Assembly: GCA_030523765.1 (NCBI GenBank) | Contig: JAUNHX010000001.1 | Location: 1 to 64,000, forward strand | DNA length: 64,000 nt | From: Bacteroidales bacterium | GTDB lineage: Bacteria; Bacteroidota; Bacteroidia; Bacteroidales; P3 | Direction of reading: 5' to 3' | In this document: piece by piece, positions 8,906 through 19,900 of the stretch | How the letters are laid out: each line of letters begins with the position of its first letter | Numbering within the stretch: the stretch's first letter is position 1 | Program-made: the position numbers and the translations under genes | Notes under the pieces: generated by a model | The model's input: only the letters and a program-made list of their open reading frames with translations | The model's database searches: none | Told to the model about the DNA's origin: nothing

Positions 8906-9319
8906 TTATTTCTTTCCTGCAAGATCGGCAAGCGTGTACTTACGCAAAATAGCAACATATTCGGAATAAATGTTTCCATAGATACTACGCAGATGGCAAG
9001 CATTGATCTCTTTTGCAAATTCGCAAGTCTTGGAGGCATCGCCCGAAAGACATTCGATGAGCAAACCATTCTCGCATTCGAGGACAATCTGATCGATGGT
9101 GATTGTTGCAGGAGGCTGAGCCAAAGCATAACCACCAATCTTACCACGTTCGCTAACAAGGACACCACGTCGTTTTAACTGTAGGAGAATACCCTCGAGA
9201 AAACGCTGAGGGATATGCTCTTGTTCAGCAATTTTTCCTATTGCGATAGGACCATTTCCATATTCTTTAGCCAGTAGTGTACAGGCCATAAGCGCATAGC
9301 GCGTTTTGTGTGAAAACAT
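8906..9319 (-). CDS. Rrf2-family transcriptional regulator
   Basis: A 137-residue dimeric winged-helix DNA-binding protein. Residues 1-80 hold the Rrf2 fold: KTRYAL at the start, the recognition helix in IPQRFLEGILLQLKRRG, and the wing RGKIGGYAL. Three cysteines, Cys90, Cys99 and Cys108, are spaced CX8CX8C where IscR, NsrR and RsrR ligate an iron-sulfur cluster (IscR spacing CX5CX5C), so cluster or redox sensing is plausible. No isc/suf or nitrosative-stress gene is next to it; targets must lie elsewhere. The flanking gaps are AT-rich and hold no other gene. Confidence 0.85.
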   Translation of the reverse strand: MFSHKTRYALMACTLLAKEYGNGPIAIGKIAEQEHIPQRFLEGILLQLKRRGVLVSERGKIGGYALAQPPATITIDQIVLECENGLLIECLSGDASKTCEFAKEINACHLRSIYGNIYSEYVAILRKYTLADLAGKK

Positions 9320-9362
9320 AAAAAAAACAATAATAAAACTAATAATTACTTAATACTACAAA

Positions 9363-9370
9363 CAAAAATA
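9363..9370 (-). promoter_or_regulatory. Possible -7 box for the Rrf2 regulator gene
   Basis: On the minus strand this reads TATTTTTG. The -33 region has no TTG at 19 bases. The rest of the gap 9320-9823 is AT-rich with nothing I can assign. Confidence 0.35.
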
Positions 9371-9823
9371 CATCAAAATAACACATAAATACATAATGTT
9401 GAACGACTTATATAAAACTACCACAATTATATTCCATTTATAAAAATAATAAAAAGATTTTACATATCAAGTATTTAGACAAAAAAGAAGGAATATTTAA
9501 CAAAAAAGTTGCATATTATAAAGAAAAGAGCCTTAAACGAAAATATAATAGGTTAAAATGATACCAAAATTAAGAGACAACATTCTGACAGTAAAGAATT
9601 TAACATAGAAACCAAGTAACTTATAAAACCCGAAACGAATCATTAATGAGTGTTAATTGTAAATAGATACAATAGGGGTAAAACTACAGACAATCAATAG
9701 TCTATTAAAACATCGCGAAAGGTAAGTAAGTATAGGACTAGCAAAGAGTCGCACTATTGTTAAACAAAAAACACCCATAACAAATGAAGACTGTAAAAGA
9801 GGGTTGCAGGAAAATCTTAAGAA

Positions 9824-9857
9824 TAAAAAAAGGCCCCTCATCAGAGGGGCCTTTTTG
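9824..9857 (-). terminator. Terminator after the outer-membrane barrel gene
   Basis: A perfect 9-bp stem AGGCCCCTC/GAGGGGCCT with loop ATCA is flanked by A7 and T5 runs, 24 bases past the stop codon on the minus strand. Confidence 0.9.
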
Positions 9858-9880
9858 TTCAAAATCTATAATTGAATAGA

Positions 9881-10789
9881 TTATTTGCTAAGCGAGAAGT
9901 CGTAGGAGAGCTTCAGGCCGAAATTAACCAAACGGAAGGTGTTAACCAAGTCGGTACGCATTACACCATTAGTGTAATGATGGTTACCCGAGTTGGTACC
10001 ATCGGTTGCATAAAGCAGACCGGTGTGTTCGCTTTCGGGAGTAGCAGCATTGATAGCAATGTCGGCAAAGCAGCCAATCTGCCAGCTATGACCACAGTCG
10101 CAACCAAAACGATAACCTAGTTCAGCAGCACCCATTACGAAGAAGGGATTCACCAAATTGTTATCAGCTCTAAAGTTGTAGATGGTGTAGGAGCCAGTTT
10201 GTTCAGCAACAGTACCATCGGGGATGTAACCAGTAGGAACACCAGCAGAGGCCTTAACACTACCTTTGTAGTAAACTTCGGTAGCATCATAGTCATAGTC
10301 AGAGCATCTTACGCGAACAGGAATGGCCAGCTTAACACCAAGGTTGGCATACCAATGGTTACCCTGCAGAGCGAGTTGGATAGGCACCATACCATAGAGC
10401 GATTCATAGTTTTCCTGAACATTGGGGGTAGAATACCAATAGTTAGCATTCAGAGGAGTAGTGGAACCAGCATAGTGTACCAAGCAGCTACCTTCCGAGA
10501 CAACAGCCTCAGAGCTGCGGAAACCGCTAGAAATAAGTTCAGCACCTACACCTACGCGGATACCAACATGGTTGGTGAAGAAGTAAGCATAGCTCAGATC
10601 GCCGCCCATACCGAAACCGAGTTTGGTTACGCCAGTCTGAGTACCTTTCAGCCAAAGGCCACCATAGGAACCGTTAACGCCAATAGTAAGATGCGAACCA
10701 GCTTTAGCCATGGTAGGATCCTCATCCTGAGCAAAAGCAACAGCACCCAAAGAAAGGGCTACTAATACGGTAAGGAAAAATTTCTTCAT
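9881..10789 (-). CDS. Outer-membrane beta-barrel protein, unknown role
   Basis: A 302-residue exported protein with signal peptide MKKFFLTVLVALSLGAVAFAQ. The mature part is a run of alternating amphipathic strands (for example LTIGVNGSYGGLWL, GDLSYAYFF, HVGIRVGVGAEL, YRFGCDCGHSWQIGCFADIAI) ending in LKLSYDFSLSK, typical of small 8-12 strand barrels such as the PorT or OmpA-N type. A Cys-Asp-Cys pair lies in one strand near residue 228. It lies 116 bases downstream of the first giant gene, but a hairpin sits between them, so co-transcription is uncertain. No specific function can be given. Confidence 0.7.
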   Translation of the reverse strand: MKKFFLTVLVALSLGAVAFAQDEDPTMAKAGSHLTIGVNGSYGGLWLKGTQTGVTKLGFGMGGDLSYAYFFTNHVGIRVGVGAELISSGFRSSEAVVSEGSCLVHYAGSTTPLNANYWYSTPNVQENYESLYGMVPIQLALQGNHWYANLGVKLAIPVRVRCSDYDYDATEVYYKGSVKASAGVPTGYIPDGTVAEQTGSYTIYNFRADNNLVNPFFVMGAAELGYRFGCDCGHSWQIGCFADIAINAATPESEHTGLLYATDGTNSGNHHYTNGVMRTDLVNTFRLVNFGLKLSYDFSLSK

Positions 10790-10859
10790 ATCAATAATAA
10801 TATTTGTTTAAGATTTCTTGAATTATAAGCATTGAATAATGCGCATTCAAAAGATAAAG

Positions 10860-10893
10860 ATAGAGAAGTCCCAGCAAGGTGAGACTTCTCTAT
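10860..10893 (-). terminator. Terminator-like hairpin after giant gene 1
   Basis: Perfect 11-bp arms ATAGAGAAGTC/GACTTCTCTAT enclose a 12-base loop, 12 bases beyond the stop codon. The downstream side on the minus strand is T-rich (ATCTTTATCTTTT). Confidence 0.75.
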
Positions 10894-10905
10894 CGATAGG
10901 TGTGA

Positions 10906-13900
10906 TTATTTAACGATCACTTTCTTAACAGCGGTAGCACCCGACTTGGTGGTGAGACGGAGCATGTAAGCGCCCGATACCTGGTTAACGTTCACCATAA
11001 TGGTGGAGCGTTCCATAGGCATCTCCATAACCTTACGGCCACGGATGTCGAACATTACGAGGGTAGCGCCTTGCAGCTGCGATTCATCAAGTGTGGTTTC
11101 AACCTTCATCATATTGCCAGAAGCAACAGGATTAGGAGCAACGGTGAAGGTGACTTCGAGAGCGTCGACGTCATCGATACCATCGTTACCGAAGCAGATA
11201 GTGTTAGAAGCAACCATTACATTCTCAATGGGTACCATTACATAATAGCAGCCAGAGAGGTCAGCATAGTTGTCTTCGTTGAAGTAATCAAGGGTAGCAC
11301 CGTCGATGGCAACACCATCCTTGTACCACTGATAGGAATCGTAATCGACACGTTCGCCAGATTCCTTACCTTCAGGATAGTGGTTCAGCATAAGAACCTT
11401 GCCATTGTAAGCAACGATCTCAGGCAGAGGCTTGGTGTTGCTAACGATAGTGAGGTTGAGAGTTACAACCGAGTCGCAACCAGCAGCATTGGTACCAGTC
11501 CAAGTGTAAGCGCCAGTAGCGGTATAGGTTGTGCCGTGCCAATCATAGGAACCAACAGCCTGTACAGTCTCAGAACCAGTGTTGCTGTAGTTGATGGTTA
11601 GGTGGAGGGTAACCACCGAGTCGCAACCGTGAACAGTGGTGAGGGCAGCAGTGTAGTCGCCCGAGACAGTATAGGTAGTACCATTCCAAGTGTAGCTGTC
11701 GCAAGCGGTAACAGTTTCAGAATTTACAACCGAGTTGTAGATGGTGAGCTGAAGCGTGATAACGCTATCGCAACCATTGGCAGCGGTGGTAGTGTAAGTT
11801 ACAGAACCGTTATTGATGCTGCTGCTATAGGTAACACCGTTGATCCAAGTGTAGCTATCGCAAGCGGTCTGTACGTCGGTCGACGAAGCAGAAGGCAGGA
11901 TAGTGAGGTTCAGGGTGATGACGCTATCGCAACCAGCAGCGTTGGTGATGGTATAGGTCGGAGTGTTGGTAGAAGCAGTATAGGTAACACCGTTCATCCA
12001 GGTGTAGCTATCGCAAGCAGAAACGGTCTGAGTAGCAGCCGAGCTATTGTTGATAGTCAGGTGGAGGGTAACAACGCTATCGCAACCAGCAGCATTGGTG
12101 GTGTTATAGGTAGCGGTGTTGGTAGAAGCGGTGTAAGTGGTACCATGCCATGTGTAGCTGTCGCAAGCGTTCACGAGGACGCTGCTCGAGGTGCTGTGGT
12201 TGATGGTGAGGTTGAGGGTAACAGTGCTATCGCAACCAGCAGCATTGGTGGTATGGTAAGTAGCATTGTTGGTAGAGGAGGTGAAGGTGGTACCATGCCA
12301 TGTGTAACTATCGCAGGCAGTAGCAGTAACGGTAGCGTTGGTGCTATTGTTGATAGTCAGGTAGAGGGTAGCGGTGGAGTCGCAACCAGCCACATTGGTG
12401 AAGTGGTGAGTAGCAACGGTGGAAGCATAATAGGTAGTACCATTCCAACTGTAGCTATCGCAAGCGGTAACGTTCTGAGAACCGGAGGTGCTGTTGTTGA
12501 TAGTGAGGTTGAGGGTTACAATGCTATCGCAACCATACTGGTCAGCAGCCGAGAGGGTGTGAGTAGGAGTATTGGTGGAAGCAGTGTAGGTGGTACCATA
12601 CCAAGTGTAGCTATCGCAAGCGATGACGGTCTGAACACCGGTGGAAGCACCACGAACGGTGAGGAAGAGGGTCATATTGCTATCGCAACCAGCAGCATTG
12701 GTAGCAGTATAGGTGTATATACCAGAGTTGGTGTAGGTATTACCATCAGCCCACTGATAGCTGTCGCAAACAGTAACGTTCTGCGTAGAAGCAGTGCTGT
12801 GGTTAACCGTGAGGTTCAGGGTAACTACGCTATCGCATCCATCAACAGTGGTGAGGGTTACGGAAGGCGTGTTGGTCGAAGCAATGTAAGCCTGACCATT
12901 GAGAGGCCATACGTAGCTGTCGCAAGCCACATGCGTTTCGGTAGAAGCGGTGCTGTAGTTAACAGTGAGGTTGAGGGTAATGGTGCTATCGCAACCAGCA
13001 GCATTGGTGGTGTGGTATACAGCGCTATTGTTAGAAGCAGTGTAGGTTACACCATTGAGCCAAGTGTAGCTATCGCAAGCGGTCTGAACATCGGTACCAA
13101 CAGTGCTATTGTTGATAACGAGGTGGAGGGTTACGATGCTATCGCAGAGGTATGCGGTAGAGAAGGTATCGGTAGGAGTATTGGTGCTAGCCCAATAGGT
13201 TACACCATTGGTCCAAGTGTAGCTATCGCAAGCAACGATGTTATCGATGGAGGTAGCCGAATAATGAACAGTGAGGTTCAAGGTAACTACGCTATCGCAT
13301 CCTACTGCATTACCGTTAGCATAGGTATACTGAGCGGTGTGGTTCGAAGCGGTGTAGGTGGTTCCATGCCATGTGTAACTGTCGCAAGCAATCACGTTTT
13401 CGGTACCATAGGTCTTGTGGTTAACAACGAGGTTGAGGGTAACAACCGAATCGCATCCATTAGCGTTGGCACCAACGAGAACGTGTACAGGACCATTGAT
13501 CGAGTAGTTATAAGTATTACCATCCATCCAAGTGTAGCTGTCGCAAGCCACCTGGCTGTCAACACCGTAGGTCTTGTAGTTAACCGTCAGGTTGAGGGTG
13601 ATGATACTATCGCAACCATACTGGTTGGTGTAGGTAACAAAGTCAGTGTTGTTAGAAACATTGTACATCTGACCGTTTTCAGCCCAAGTGTAGAGGTCGC
13701 AAGCGGTTGCATTGAATACCATATGGTCGGAAGCGTTAACAGTCAGGTTGAGAGTAACGGTGCTATCGCAACCAGCATTGGTAAGCAGAACAACAGGACC
13801 ATAGGTACCCGTAGTGGTGTAGGTGTTGCCATTGGCACCCCAAATGTAGCTATCGCAAGCGGTCTGAACGTCAGTGTAAGCTACGCTATTGTTGATAACG

Positions 13901-16900
13901 AGGTTGAGCTTCATTACGCTATCGCAACCAACAGCATTCTTAACGATGGTGCTGTAATTGCCAGAAGTGGTGAAGCTGTTCGTCTGAGGATTCGAGCCAT
14001 CGAAATCAGCAACATTCCAAACATAGGAATCGCAAGCAGTAACACTGGAGGTACTGGAGGTAGAACGATTGATAGTCAGATCGAGAGTAACGATCGAGTC
14101 GCAACCGTTAACATCAGCACCAACGAGGGTGAACTGAGGACCAGTGATAGAGTTAGTATAGGTATTACCATCGATCCAAGTGTAGGTATCGCAAGCCACC
14201 TGAGAGTCAGTACCATTGGAGGTATAGTTGATGGTCAGGTTGAGGGTAATAGTACTATCGCAACCATACTGGTTGGTCAGGGTTACATAGTCGGTATTGT
14301 TAGAAGCAAGGTAGTTGTGACCATTCTCAGCCCAAGTGTAAACGTTACAAGCGGTAGCGTTGAACAAGGAACCGTTGGAGTAGTTAACGGTGAGGTTCAA
14401 GGTAATTACGCTGTCGCAACCATACTGGTTGGGGATGGTGAACTGAGGAGTATTGGTAGAAGCGGTATAGGTAATACCATCAATCCAAGTGTAGGTATCG
14501 CAAGCAGTCTGTACATCGGTGTAAGCAGTAGCGTTACGGATTACGAAGGGCTGACGATAAACGGTATCGCAACCAAGTAAACCAGTAGCTTGGTACTCGA
14601 TGGTAGTGTCGCTTGTGATAGTGTAGTTAACACCGTGGAAGAGATAATTGTAAGGCAGGTTAGCTGCGCAAACTTCGATGGTATCAGTAGCGGTGAACTG
14701 GTTGATAGTGCTAGTTCTGAAGGGCTGAGTGATAACGGAGTCGCAACCATACTGGTTTACAATAATGGTGGTAGCTACGGAGTCGCCATAGAAGGTGGCT
14801 GCCAAGAAGTGACCACGAGGCATGATTCCGGTGTAGGTAGCAGGATTGTACTTGTAAGCAAGACGATAGTTGAGTTCATCAACATACCATTCGTATACAG
14901 GATTGCAAGATACAACCTCGGGCATTGCCTTATAGGTGGTAGGCAGAACGCGAACGTTAATCTTATAGATAGTATCGATGCAATCGTCGGTAGGATCTGT
15001 GGGAGTTCCCATGATGTCTTTCCAAACGGTATCGAGGATGGTGTAGAGACCATCAACGAAGTAATGCCACTGTTTGGTAGTATCACCGTAGAACATGGTA
15101 ACTGACTTGTAGGTCATATCGGTACCTAGACAGATCATAGTATCGGTGGTAGGATTACCATCGAAGCCAACGAACATAGGAGTATCGATAACGGGAGTCT
15201 GAACTTTGAGCTTGAAGTACTGGATGCTATCGCAAGTGGTAACAGGGTGAGCCGTTACAAGACGATAGGTGCCGGCAGCTACAAGGTTGGTATCGGTACC
15301 ATCATAATTATAGGTGTAAGGCAGAGCAGCCTCGCAGATAAGGATGGAATCGTAAGTTACAACACTATCGTTGATAGTCAGGTCGAGGTAAACGATGCTA
15401 TCGCAACCAGTGTTAGGATTGTTGTGGAGAGCATACGAGGGCGAGTAAGGAGCGTGGTAGCTCTGGGTGAAGGTACCAACGGTAACGGGGGTACTATCAA
15501 ACTCGTAGAGAGTCCAAGTATAGCTATCGCAGTTTTCGCCGGCGAAGTCGATACCGTAGGTGTGACGGCTCTTGATGAGCTGCAGACGGAGAACGGTGTC
15601 GATAGGACCTTCGGTATAGTAGGAAGCGATGATAGTATCAACGAATGCGCTATCGTTGTAGATATCGGAAGCGTTGACGAACTTACGGTTAACCTGATCC
15701 CAAGTATAAGTCTTGGAGTTAACAGGCCAAGTGTAGGAGTCTTCGCAAACGTATACCAAAGTGTCAACATAGTGAGGAGCCATGAGGTGCAGAGCAACGG
15801 TCAGAACACTGTCGCAACCATTGAGAGCACTAGCGTGGATCTCGTTGAGGTAAACAACGGTATCGGTGGTAACCTCTTTGAATACAAAGTGGTTGGAAAC
15901 CTCGTTGATATCGTAAGCATCGGTAGCAGGATTGTAGTTGGTGTGAGCAATGTTGTGTGCTATAGCTGCTGTAGCATTAGCATCAATCCAGTAGTATTCC
16001 ATAACACCAGGAACAGTGTTGGTATTGTAAGCAACGGTGGTGTCATAGCTGCTTCTTACAACGGTGAGGTTGAGGGTTACAACGCTATCGCAGTTGTGAC
16101 GATAAGAAGCGCCCTGCATTACATAGGTAGGAATAGTAGTGCTTTCGGTATAGGTTACACCATTAATCCAAGTGAAGTCATCGCAAGCAAGTTCATAGTC
16201 GGTACCATAGATACGACGCAGCTGGAAGAGCTCAGCGTGATATTTCACAGGATAGTTACCGCGAGCGGTAGCAGCAGGATAGAGAACGGTGTAATCAATA
16301 ATGTAGGTAGTATCGAGGTCCATGTTAACATGGATCAAGTTAATCTGAATACCATTAGCTGTTGCATCGATATCCATAGCATTGGTTGCTGCATCGAAGA
16401 GGACGTTAGCAACGGTGGTGCTATCGAGGGTGTAAACAAGCTGTTCAGCGCAAACGGTGTCAATACCGAGGGTATCGTAGTTGTGGATAACAGCAATGTT
16501 GAGATTAACAACACTATCGGCAACAGTCATGCCAGTGTAATGCTCCATGTCGTACACCAAAACGGTATCAAACGAAGCAGTATGGGTAGTATTGGTCATC
16601 ACAGAGTCGAAGTAGAAGTCGTTACCATCGTAGGTGAATACCCAGTGGGTATCGGTACCGGTGATACGTTCAATTTCGCTCATATAGACAACGGTATCTA
16701 CAGTAGTATTGACAGTCTGGTAGTCATAAATCAGATGAACGTTGTAAACGCTATCGCACCAACGAGTGGTGAATTTATGGCTGAAGAGGGTGTCATAAAT
16801 GCTATCGTGCATAGCTGTACGAGCGAGACTGAAGTCAACATCGCGATTAACGATGGAATTTCCATCCTCACTATCACTGCTTACAGTGTAAATATAGCCA

Positions 16901-19900
16901 TTGGTTACATAGTACAGCGAGTCGGCATCGATAGTAATAGTATCGAATGCGCTAGTACCTTCTGCGAGGGTAAGCTCGAGACGGTCAACGCTGTCGAAGA
17001 TCTTGTTCTTCTGGAGGTGGTGGATCTCGGGATTAACGGTGATAGTATCGTATACGCCACCGGGACGAACCTCAAGATACCAGGGGTTCACATTAAGATG
17101 AGCATTGTCTCTGCTCAGGAAGATGAAGGTACGGGTACTATCGTAGAGGTTGGCGGTATCACCATTGAAGTAACCTCTGATAGTCCAGTTATACTGAGCA
17201 CAGGTATCAACATTCCAAGAGTTGATGTTACGACGACCTACAAGGAGACGTTGTACATGGTTGATCTGGCAACCATATTCATTAACATCGCCAGCCTCAG
17301 CATAAACGATCGTGGTATCGATCCATTCAGCCCAGCTAGGTACATTGTACATAACATCACGATAGAGGAAGTGAGCATCGCTATTGGTGATCAGACTGTT
17401 GGTGTCGAAGATAGCACCATGACCAATCATAGTAACAGTGATTACACTGTCGCAACCGTCAGCCTTAGCAACAGTTACATCGAAAGTGCTGCTCGTAACT
17501 TCGTTGGTATCGGGATAATCAAGATAGGTGTTGAAGTTAGCGTAGAAGTCGGCCGTATCGTTGATGGTGTAAGCAACGGAGTTGTCACCATTCGAGAAGG
17601 TCATAGGCAGAGTAGGTAATTCGCAGTAGTGAACGGTATCCTTAGCGGTGGTACCAGTGTGGATTTCACTGAACTCAATAGTAACGATAGAATCGCAACC
17701 AGCCACAGTAGCAAGGGTATCGATATAAATGAAGGCCTCGGTAGCAGGATCAGGAGTGATCTGACCAGCAGGGATAGAGATAAGGCCATTGGTATAGGGA
17801 GCGAATTCGCAGTGTTCTTTCACACTGAGGGTCTGTTTGTAGATAGGATTAACAGTGAGCTGCAGATTTACGATACTGTCACAACCAGTGATGGAGGTGA
17901 AAGTAATGTTGGTATCAATCAAAGTAGAACCGTCAGCAGCAACGATCGTAAGGGTATCAACACCATAATATTTGGTAGCGTCACCATATATAAAGGTATG
18001 GGTCGAAGCAGTTAGATCGTTAGGATTGAAGAGAACACAAGTGTCTTTCGCATCGATAGCAGGAGTAGTGGTATAGTCGTGGATGAAGAGATCGAGGATG
18101 ATAACATACATACTATCGACATTCTTCATAGAGGTAGCACCATCGAGAGAGAACTGAACGGTGTCATGAACCAAGGTAAGAGGATCGGTGACAAATTTCA
18201 GGGTATCGGTGTACTGAGAAGGAGTAGGATTATTAGGAGTAGCAGCAGTCAAAGGAATTTGGAAGCCACGATACTCATATAAGCCGTTATTGTCGAACTG
18301 CTCAGCGCAGAGGTGCATGGGGCTATTGGTTTCGGGGAGATAGTAGAGGAACCAGGTGCTATCGCAGCCATTCACTTCAGAGGTTCTGTTGTGGAAAGGA
18401 GGATTGAGCACGCTAGTGCTATCGGAGTAGGTGTTCTGGTAGGGAGCCTCAGGCCAATCGATAGACTGATTTGCCCATACACGAACAATGTGGTATTGAC
18501 GCGAAATAATATCAACGGCACGACGATCAATACTGTCGCAACCTGCTACAGTATAAGTAGTCGATTCGATGAGGGTGGTGTCGCGGGTATAATAAACACC
18601 TTGATAGTAACCACCACAAACGGTATCGCGAGGCATGTCGAACAACGTCAGATCAATGATGTGGAGACTATCGCAACCAGCAGCGGTAACGCCTGCTACA
18701 CTATGAGTATCGAGAGCAGAAACCGTAGTGGTATAGTCGTAAACGCTATCGTTAGCGGCCCACTCATAGAAGCCGATAGCTTTTACACAATAGTTCTGCT
18801 GGAGAACGGGGTGAAGCGTAAGGGTAAGATAGATTGCACTATCGCAACCAGCCTCGTTTACTACATGTAAGGTGTCTTTATAGAGACGAGCTGAGCTGTT
18901 AACAGCAATCGTATGGGTAGAATCTAAAGGATTCGAACCACCGAAATCGGCAACGCTCCAAGTGTAAGTCTCACATCCAGTAACAGCAGCCATAACGGTA
19001 TCGGTGCTGTAACGAACAGTCAGGTTGAGAGTCATCACGCTATCGCAACCAACAGCATTCAAAACGGTATCGGTATAAACACCGGTAGCGGTATAGGTGT
19101 TGGTCTGGGGGTTGGCACCACCAAAGTCAGCGATGTTCCAAGTATAGGTATCGCAAACATCCTGTGCTTCGGATGAGGTGCTGGAGGCATTGATGGTGAG
19201 GTTAAGGGTAATCACACTGTCGCAACCTGCAGCATTCTCAACGGTAACATTATATGCGCCAGTAGTAGTGTAAACGTTGCTTTGGGGATTAGCACCACCA
19301 AAGTCGGCAACATTCCAAGTATAGGTATCGCAAGCCGTAACGTCTACACTAGCAGCACTGCTAGCATTGATTGTAAGATGGAGAGTGAAAACGCTATCGC
19401 AATTCTCATTGTTGGGGTTAGGACCAACGAAATTATAATCGCCAGAAGCAGTATAGGAAGTACTGTTTACAGGCCAAGTGTAGCTATCGCAAGCCGTAAT
19501 GGTATCAGGGATAACTGTCGACTGGCCAATATGCAGTGTCATAACACCAATATGTTCGCAATGCTCAGTGTAGAGAGCGTTCATATTGGGAAGATCAGTA
19601 ACAACATTCGTGTCAACAATCAAATACGAAAGCATCGTATCGTGGTCGGCACCCGAATTAGCATAAAGTCCTTGAATATCGAATTTGGTACCACCATAGT
19701 GTTGGTCAACAGTAGGAGCAGTACCCTCTAAATAATAGTGCTTCTGCAGCGGGTCAGATGCATAATAGTCGAAGTTCCAATAATAGGTAGGATCAACACC
19801 CTTGCATACGGAGTCGATCATGGTGTGGTAGCAGTAACGGTTGAAATCATAAGCATATTTTATGTTCCAAGCCGCATGGGGGTTGTTGTTGGCACCTGCA

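Noticed and set aside
9653-9862. A 69-codon minus-strand frame between the Rrf2 and barrel genes
   Set aside because: It runs through the terminator hairpin and lacks any family, start signal or conserved feature.
11602-14580. A 992-codon open frame on the plus strand, and another of 790 codons at 15247-17619
   Set aside because: They are antisense to the tandem repeats of giant gene 1; repeated low-stop codons keep the other strand open. No promoter box, no signal, and composition follows the repeat.
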